DNA of 11,180 nucleotides from Caldilineae bacterium (GTDB lineage Bacteria > Chloroflexota > Anaerolineae > J102). The notes beneath the pieces are model-generated. The model saw only the letters and a list, made by a program, of their open reading frames with translations. It searched no databases and was not told the origin of the DNA. Each line of letters opens with the position of its first letter. Position 1 is the stretch's first letter. Both the position numbers and the translations under genes were made by a program. Location of the stretch: the NCBI GenBank assembly GCA_003694905.1, contig RFJM01000018.1, positions 1 through 11,180 of the forward strand, written 5' to 3'. This document shows, piece after piece, positions 7,337-11,180 of the stretch.

Positions 7337-8362
7337 ATGACGCCTTTTGAACGCATGCAGGCGAGACTGGCGGGTCGGCAAGTCGATCGCCCTCCCAACT
7401 TCGATATCTTCATGACCTGGGCCGCCAGGCGCACGGGCAGGCCCCTCAGGGAGTACTATCTGGACTACCGCGTATTGGTGGATGCCAACATGTACGTCAT
7501 CGAGCACCACGCCATCGATCTGGTCCAGGCGATTTCCGATCCCTACCGCGAGACGGCCGACTTCGGCGCGGAGATCGAGTTTCCCGAGGACGACATGCCC
7601 CTGAGCGTCGTACCGCTGCTGCAAGAGCCGGAGGACATCCAGAAGCTGGTGAAGCCCAGCCCCTACACCGGCAGGCGCATGAGTGATCGGCTGGAGGCGA
7701 TTCGGTTGTTCCGGGAGAAGGTAGGAGGCGAGTATCCCATCATGGGCTGGGTCGAGGGCGCCCTGGCCGAAGCCACCGACTTGCGCAACATCAACAATCT
7801 CATGTTGGACCTGGTTTACCGGCCCGAATGGGTGGAGGAGCTGTGCGAGATCTGCGTGGAAGTAGCCATCGAGTTCGCGCGTGCCCAGGTAGAAGCCGGG
7901 GCCGACATCATCGGTCTGGGCGACGCCGTAGGCTCTCTGGTAAACCCGCAGATGTACCGGCGCTTTGCCCTCCCCTACGAGCAACGCATCTTCGCGGCCG
8001 TGCACGAGATGGGTGCCCTGTGCCGGCTTCACATCTGCGGCAACACCAACAAGATCATCGATGCCATGGTGGAGAGCGGTGCGGATATCATCGATCTGGA
8101 TCACATGGTGGACATGGAGGGCGCCGTCGCCAGGTATGGCGACCGCGTCTCCTTCTGCGGCAACTTCGATCCTGTGTCGGTGCTTCTCCAGGGCGATCCC
8201 GAAAAGGTCTATCGGGCGACCATGCATTGCATGGAGATCGGGGGACCGCGGGCGTTTAGTGCTGCCGGCTGCGAGGTCCCCATGGACACACCGGACGAGA
8301 ACCTGCGCGCACAATCCCGGGCTCTGGAGGACTACGGCAGGCGCGTCTTAACAACGGCTTAA
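7337..8362 (+). CDS. MtaA/CmuA-like UroD-family methyltransferase with zinc-site residues
   Basis: The 341-residue product belongs to the UroD superfamily but resembles the MtaA/MtbA/CmuA branch: LHICGNT (231-237) supplies H232 and C234, and AAGCEVPMDTP (309-319) supplies C312, together matching the HxC...C zinc ligands that activate a thiol acceptor in methylcobalamin:coenzyme M methyltransferases. Other family marks are GDAVGSLVNPQMYRRFALPY (195-214) and SFCGNFDPV (272-280). It probably moves a methyl group between the corrinoid protein and an acceptor or substrate. Coenzyme M is unlikely to be the acceptor in most bacteria, so the acceptor is unknown. The start is supported by GGAGGAGG just upstream (7322-7329). 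It is the last gene of the cluster; only about 110 nt separate it from an unrelated exported protein. Confidence 0.9.
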   Translation: MTPFERMQARLAGRQVDRPPNFDIFMTWAARRTGRPLREYYLDYRVLVDANMYVIEHHAIDLVQAISDPYRETADFGAEIEFPEDDMPLSVVPLLQEPEDIQKLVKPSPYTGRRMSDRLEAIRLFREKVGGEYPIMGWVEGALAEATDLRNINNLMLDLVYRPEWVEELCEICVEVAIEFARAQVEAGADIIGLGDAVGSLVNPQMYRRFALPYEQRIFAAVHEMGALCRLHICGNTNKIIDAMVESGADIIDLDHMVDMEGAVARYGDRVSFCGNFDPVSVLLQGDPEKVYRATMHCMEIGGPRAFSAAGCEVPMDTPDENLRAQSRALEDYGRRVLTTA

Positions 8363-8476
8363 CATCACCATGACACGTATTTAACCGCCGGGGCAGAGGG
8401 ATCGCGTACCATAGGGACAACCGCTTCGAGAGGCTCCTCCAGCCCTCGCTCTACTCCAGAATCCGGAAGGTTGCTC

Positions 8477-9364
8477 ATGAAACAGCGAATCCATCTCTCC
8501 CGCCCGAAGCAAGCTCTAACGCTCGCCCTGCTCCTCTTCTCCCTGCTGGCGCTCTTCCCCGGCATGGCCTCGGCCGACTCGTCGGTGCAGGCCCCCATGG
8601 AACGGCGGCGTGCTTCCTGGCGCGGCGTCATCAGCGCCATGCCTGCCGGTGGCCGCTCAGGCGTGTGGGTCATCGGTGGACGCGAGTTCGTCGCCACCTC
8701 GCGCACCCGCCTGAAGCAAAAACACGGCCCGCTGGGTGTGGGTGTTTGTGCCGAAGTGAAGTATCGCACCATTCAAGGTGTGAATCGCGCTTACAAAATC
8801 GAGTCGGACTACGATTCGGCCTGCGGCCTGCCCGGCACGCAGCCGCCGGCACCAACAGGCGAAGTCAAGGGCACTATCGACAGCATGCCCGCCGGACGCT
8901 ACGGCGTATGGATCATCAACGGCGTCAGCTACAGCGCCGACAGCCAGACCCGCTTCCGCATGCGCCATGGCCGCTTTGCCATCGGCAGATGTGTCGAAGT
9001 CAAGTACGCCGACGGTAATCCCCGCGTAGCCCTCAAGATCTCCACCGAGCGCGACCGCAAGTGTAATCGATTTGTCTCCCAACCCGTAGGCTGGGACGAT
9101 TCCCCGGCACATCGGGACAGTTCCAACGACAGCAGGCGCGACGACCGCTCCGGTGTAGATGACGCGCACCGCGATAACTCCTCGACATGGGACAACTCCT
9201 CCCCGCAGGAAGCACCCCATGCCGAGCAGCCCCACTGGGATTCCCCTTCACACCAGGATTCCCCGGATCGATCCGGCCGCGACAATCATGACGGTCATGA
9301 TGGCAAGGACGACCATAGCGGGCGGAATGACCATCGTTCCCATCGTGAAGACCATCGAGACTGA
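8477..9364 (+). CDS. Exported protein with two DUF5666-like repeats and a charged Asp/His-rich tail
   Basis: The 295-residue precursor has a signal peptide: basic MKQRIHLSRPKQ, hydrophobic LTLALLLFSLLALFP, and a likely cut after ASA (A33). Two repeats follow, about 46-116 and 127-196. Each has the pattern G(V/T)I(S/D)(A/S)MPAG...GVW(V/I)I(G/N)G...(T/S)(R/Q)TR(L/F)...HG...G.C.EVKY, which resembles the beta-rich DUF5666 domain. Each repeat carries two cysteines in matching places (C91/C116, C172/C196), suggesting disulfides. From about 205 to the end the protein is low complexity, rich in Asp, His, Ser and Arg, and probably disordered. Function unknown; the tail could bind metal or polyanions. 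The start is ATG 8477, with GGAAGG at 8465-8470; the in-frame TTG at 8471 is less likely. It stands alone, with its own terminator. Confidence 0.85.
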   Translation: MKQRIHLSRPKQALTLALLLFSLLALFPGMASADSSVQAPMERRRASWRGVISAMPAGGRSGVWVIGGREFVATSRTRLKQKHGPLGVGVCAEVKYRTIQGVNRAYKIESDYDSACGLPGTQPPAPTGEVKGTIDSMPAGRYGVWIINGVSYSADSQTRFRMRHGRFAIGRCVEVKYADGNPRVALKISTERDRKCNRFVSQPVGWDDSPAHRDSSNDSRRDDRSGVDDAHRDNSSTWDNSSPQEAPHAEQPHWDSPSHQDSPDRSGRDNHDGHDGKDDHSGRNDHRSHREDHRD

Positions 9365-9397
9365 TTCACCGCCTGCCCGGTGACGGCCCCCGTTGAC

Positions 9398-9440
9398 AGC
9401 CCTTCGTGCTCATGGCGAGCGCGAGGGGCTTTCGTTTATT
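9398..9440 (+). terminator. Rho-independent terminator of the DUF5666-like gene
   Basis: A 14-bp stem (9398-9411 with 9417-9430) contains two G-U pairs and a five-base ATGGC loop and is followed by TTCGTTTATT. It lies 33 nt after the stop codon. Stem length, tight loop and T-rich tail fit an intrinsic terminator. Confidence 0.85.
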
Positions 9441-9732
9441 GGCCTGGTGTCCCACTCACCCAGACAACCACTGCCGGTGCAAGGCGGTGTTAGAGCCGCC
9501 TGGTGCCGGTCTTCTCCGGCGCGAAACGTTGCGGGCTCTCAGGCAGGCCGCGGCGCCGGTGCGGGGATGGCGCCGCACCACGGTCTGGGATCGCGGCCTC
9601 CTTCCGGCGGTACGGGCCGATGATCCCAACGAGGCAGCCACAAACTACGGCGAGTCCCTCTTCGGCGAGCTGGCTGCCGGCAATTTTCACCGAAGCCACA
9701 AAAGCGTCGCCAAAAGCTTCCAAGAGAAGCGT
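9441..9732. other. GC-rich stretch without a convincing gene
   Basis: Open frames exist on both strands but none shows a recognisable domain or good start signal. Several hairpins are visible, including AGGCGG (9482-9487) with CCGCCT (9496-9501) and GGTGCGG (9558-9564) with CCGCACC (9573-9579). These could be part of a structured RNA, a decayed gene, or simply the result of high G+C. I cannot choose among these. Confidence 0.3.
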
Positions 9733-9734
9733 TT

Positions 9735-9830
9735 CGTATCATACGACTCTTTTCGAACTCCGTAGCGGCACTTGCTACCCGTATAGTACCCGAATTGCAC
9801 CGCAAATTATACCGAAAAATGATATAGTAC
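9735..9830. promoter_or_regulatory. AT-rich promoter-like island upstream of the rubredoxin-like gene
   Basis: Base composition drops sharply here compared with the flanks. It contains a palindrome CGTAT-C-ATACG (9735-9745), two copies of TATAGTAC (9782-9789 and 9823-9830) 41 nt apart, and TTGCAC (9795-9800). TATAGT at 9823-9828 is a reasonable -10 box about 55 nt before the start codon at 9884, but the distance to TTGCAC is 22 nt, longer than usual. A perfect TATAAT lies on the opposite strand (9806-9811). This is very likely a promoter region; the exact boxes are uncertain. Confidence 0.45.
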
Positions 9831-9883
9831 GTCTGACTGTACCCTCTCTGTTCCGTTCTTTCCCCTGAGGAGATCTCTGTTCT

Positions 9884-10099
9884 ATGGTCATGCACTCGAA
9901 ATCGAAAGTCCGAGCTTCCGTCACCGGAGAATGGGAATGCGACGAGTGCGGTTACTATCGCCGCGGCACCTTGCGCAATCGGCCCAAGCGCTGCCCCGAG
10001 TGCGGCGCACCTGCCGACTCCTTCAGCTTCTGGGCAGACGACGAGGAGGACGATAGCTGGGACGACGAGTACTATGATGACGACGACTGGGAATACTAA
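9884..10099 (+). CDS. Small rubredoxin-like zinc-ribbon protein with an acidic tail
   Basis: The 71-residue product has WECDECGYYRRG (17-28) and RCPECGAP (36-43). The four cysteines C19, C22, C37 and C40 form two CxxC knuckles spaced as in the short rubredoxin domain of rubrerythrins, where they hold iron, or in zinc ribbons. From 51 to 71 the chain is almost entirely Asp, Glu, Trp and Tyr. The core could serve in electron transfer or oxidative-stress defence, or be a structural zinc site; no rubrerythrin di-iron domain is present. ATG 9884 is preceded by GAGGAG at 9867-9872 with an 11-nt gap; ATG 9890 is an alternative start but lies further from it. The gene is monocistronic, between an AT-rich promoter-like island and a strong terminator. 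Coding is likely; the function is open. Confidence 0.8.
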   Translation: MVMHSKSKVRASVTGEWECDECGYYRRGTLRNRPKRCPECGAPADSFSFWADDEEDDSWDDEYYDDDDWEY

Positions 10100-10114
10100 C
10101 CCCACCTGCCCAGC

Positions 10115-10140
10115 GGGTGAGCGCTGATTTGCGCTTGCCC
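10115..10140. other. Hairpin after the rubredoxin-like gene
   Basis: GGGTGAGCGC (10115-10124) pairs with GCGCTTGCCC (10131-10140) through ten pairs, two of them G-U, around a six-base loop TGATTT. No T-run follows. It sits between the stop codon and the main terminator and may stabilise the short mRNA against 3' exonucleases. Confidence 0.5.
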
Positions 10141-10149
10141 AACGGACCG

Positions 10150-10184
10150 GCGTACAGGCGACAACAGCCTGTACGCTTTTTTTG
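10150..10184 (+). terminator. Strong rho-independent terminator of the rubredoxin-like gene
   Basis: GCGTACAGGC (10150-10159) and GCCTGTACGC (10167-10176) form a perfect 10-bp stem with a seven-base loop, followed by seven T (10177-10183). This is a textbook intrinsic terminator, about 50 nt after the stop codon. Confidence 0.95.
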
Positions 10185-10242
10185 TGCTGCGGTAAAATGA
10201 AGTAATGTTCCTGTCCCCCAGCACATCGGTAGCTATGTCCGC

Positions 10243-10273
10243 CTTGCATCTCCGCTTCTACGGTAGATGCAAG
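10243..10273. promoter_or_regulatory. Perfect inverted repeat upstream of the MerR-family gene, candidate operator
   Basis: CTTGCATCT (10243-10251) and AGATGCAAG (10265-10273) are exact inverted copies separated by 13 nt. The spacer itself contributes to an 11-nt palindrome, TCTAC-G-GTAGA. The site ends 22 nt before the regulator's start codon. MerR-family proteins bind dyads in promoters of their targets and often of themselves, so autoregulation is plausible. The spacer is longer than in the familiar MerR operators, and I see no clear -35/-10 pair with a 19-20 nt gap around it. Confidence 0.45.
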
Positions 10274-10295
10274 CCGCTCCCTACACACGTCTTCC

Positions 10296-10703
10296 ATGCT
10301 TATTCATGAATTGGCTGCCCGCACCGGCGTTTCGGCCAAGACCATCCGCTACTACGAGTCCATCGGGCTGTTGCCAGCCCCCAGGCGCCTGCCCAACGGC
10401 TACCGCGACTACGACGAAAGCGACGTGGGGCGGCTGCGCCTGGTGGCAGGCTCGCGGCGTCTGGGCCTCTCTCTCGACGAAATCGGCGAGCTACTGTCCA
10501 TGCGAGACCAGGGCGTGGCACCGTGCCGTACCCTACTCGACTTGCTGGCTGCCAAGGCCGACGAGATCTCCGAACGCATCAGAGAACTGCAAAGGCTGGA
10601 AGGCGAGCTACGCCGACTGTACGAACTCGGCCTCACCTTCCCCACCGATGACGTCGACGGCAAACACTGTGTCTGCCATCTGGTCAGCCAGCAGCGGAGC
10701 TGA
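10296..10703 (+). CDS. MerR-family transcriptional regulator, probable heavy-metal sensor
   Basis: The 135-residue protein has the MerR winged helix at the N-terminus (IHELAARTGVSAKTIRYYESIGLLP, about 3-27, then NGYRDYDESDV), followed by the LGLSLDEIGELL segment (56-67) and a dimerisation coiled coil (about 78-110). C77 in VAPC lies where metal sensors such as ZntR, CadR and MerR carry their first ligand cysteine, and the C-terminal GKHCVCHL (122-129) offers H124, C125, C127 and H128. This fits a sensor of a divalent metal such as Zn, Cd, Pb or Hg; which one cannot be read. No Shine-Dalgarno sequence is visible before ATG 10296, so the message may be leaderless or weakly translated. No metal exporter is seen in the window; the regulated gene may be elsewhere. 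Confidence 0.92.
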   Translation: MLIHELAARTGVSAKTIRYYESIGLLPAPRRLPNGYRDYDESDVGRLRLVAGSRRLGLSLDEIGELLSMRDQGVAPCRTLLDLLAAKADEISERIRELQRLEGELRRLYELGLTFPTDDVDGKHCVCHLVSQQRS

Positions 10704-10759
10704 GTCGCCCCTGCCCCTGCCGCTCCCTCCACCACCTCACAAACGTGCATCAGCTCAGG

Positions 10760-10801
10760 CAGACTTCCCAGTCTGTCCGGACAGGCCAGAAAAGCCTGTC
10801 C
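10760..10801. repeat. REP-like palindromic element with mutually exclusive hairpins
   Basis: CAGACT-TCCC-AGTCTG (10760-10775) is followed by GGACAGGC (10779-10786) pairing with GCCTGTCC (10794-10801). A 12-nt palindrome CTGTCCGGACAG (10773-10784) overlaps both and would compete with them. No T-run follows on either side. The form resembles dispersed intergenic palindromic repeats; whether it is multi-copy cannot be seen from this window. Confidence 0.55.
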
Positions 10802-10865
10802 CTCAAGGTAACTACTCAGACATGTCCGGCGATGGCAAGCCCTCTCGCGGAAATGCCCCCTATCA

Positions 10866-10944
10866 TGTCATTGCAAGCCGCAGGCGAAGCAATCTCCCCC
10901 CCAAAATAGGAGATTGCTTCATCGCTTCGCTCCTCGCACCCACA
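10866..10944. repeat. Long inverted-repeat element, MITE-like or dispersed palindrome
   Basis: The core GAAGCAATCTCC (10886-10897) and GGAGATTGCTTC (10909-10920) are exact inverted copies around an 11-nt C/A-rich loop. Outside, TGTCATTGC on the left (10866-10874) and CGCTTCGCTCCTCGCA on the right (10923-10938) match the outer arms of a palindromic repeat that I recall from many unrelated bacterial genomes. The right terminus, GCACCCACA (10936-10944), looks like a degraded copy of GCAATGACA. No coding frame spans it convincingly. Mobility is inferred. Confidence 0.65.
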
Positions 10945-11053
10945 GGCTGAGCAGTTACCCCCCTCACCTCCGACTTGACGATAGCCAGCCCGGCCTGCAC
11001 GCGGGCACGGGCCGACCGAGCCCCCTCCTCCCATCTTACCACGCACCCGTCTC

Positions 11054-11180
11054 ATGCGACCCGGAGTCTCCGTCTCCGCCACCTTTCGTCTGTTGCTGGC
11101 CCTGGCCGCTTTGGGCCTGGTCGTTGTCGCCCTGCAGAACTGGGCGTCGCTGATCAACGCCATGGTCCTGGGCTTTCTCG
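11054..11180 (+). CDS. N-terminus of a membrane protein, possibly LapA/DUF1049-like (3' end outside window)
   Basis: From ATG 11054 the frame stays open to the end of the window (42 codons) and encodes a short basic start, then a long hydrophobic segment (LLLALAALGLVVVAL), then QNWASLINAMVLGFL. A hydrophobic helix followed by ALQN and a second hydrophobic stretch is reminiscent of small LapA-like (DUF1049) inner-membrane proteins, but so little is present that this is only a suggestion. The frame is closed upstream by TGA at 10976-10978. There is no clear Shine-Dalgarno sequence, as also seen for the MerR gene. Confidence 0.5.
   Translation, partial: MRPGVSVSATFRLLLALAALGLVVVALQNWASLINAMVLGFL

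Noticed and set aside
7289..8314. Long open frame of 341 residues on the minus strand
   Set aside because: It mirrors the second UroD-like gene, whose motifs are unmistakable; the minus frame has no domain and is explained by G+C-rich codon usage.
9806..9811. Perfect TATAAT on the minus strand as a divergent promoter
   Set aside because: There is no acceptable -35 box and no convincing minus-strand gene downstream of it.
9539..10297. Minus-strand open frame of 252 residues across the rubredoxin-like gene
   Set aside because: It runs across the strong terminator and the AT-rich control region, has no family motifs, and opposes the better supported rubredoxin-like gene.

Overview
The window reads as chromosome from a GC-rich bacterium (by eye well over 60% G+C in genes), and all eleven recognised protein genes lie on the + strand. 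The mix of uroporphyrinogen-decarboxylase-like (UroD-like) methyltransferases, a free-standing corrinoid protein, sugar-acid dehydratases of the enolase superfamily and a DUF4380-type protein is what I would expect from an anaerobic or facultative polysaccharide degrader, for example in Chloroflexota or Planctomycetota. That placement is inference; no rRNA or other phylogenetic marker is present.

Region 1 (3-8362) is a catabolic cluster. In order it holds: the 3' part of a DUF4380-like gene; a UroD-like methyltransferase; a metallo-beta-lactamase-fold hydrolase; a DgoD-like dehydratase of the mandelate racemase/muconate lactonizing (MR/MLE) group; a corrinoid-binding protein with the DxHxxG motif; a second, divergent MR/MLE enzyme preceded by a possible 17-residue leader peptide; a short-chain dehydrogenase; and a second UroD-like protein with MtaA-type zinc ligands. 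Read as a pathway, the dehydrogenase could oxidise a sugar to a lactone, the hydrolase could open it, and the dehydratases could make 2-keto-3-deoxy acids. The two UroD-like proteins and the corrinoid protein form the core of a methyl-transfer system. The working hypothesis is corrinoid-dependent O-demethylation of a methylated sugar or sugar acid coupled to non-phosphorylative sugar oxidation. No reductive activase, tetrahydrofolate methyltransferase, aldolase, kinase or transporter is visible here.

Region 2 (8363-9440) holds one exported protein with two DUF5666-like repeats and a long Asp/His/Ser/Arg-rich tail, closed by a clear terminator. Region 3 (9441-10184) is a stretch of about 440 bases without a convincing gene, ending in an AT-rich promoter-like island, then a 71-residue rubredoxin-like zinc ribbon with an acidic tail and a textbook terminator.

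Region 4 (10185-11180) holds a MerR-family regulator with a Cys/His metal-site signature, preceded by a perfect 9-bp inverted repeat; two palindromic intergenic repeat elements; and the first 42 codons of a gene for a membrane protein that runs off the end.
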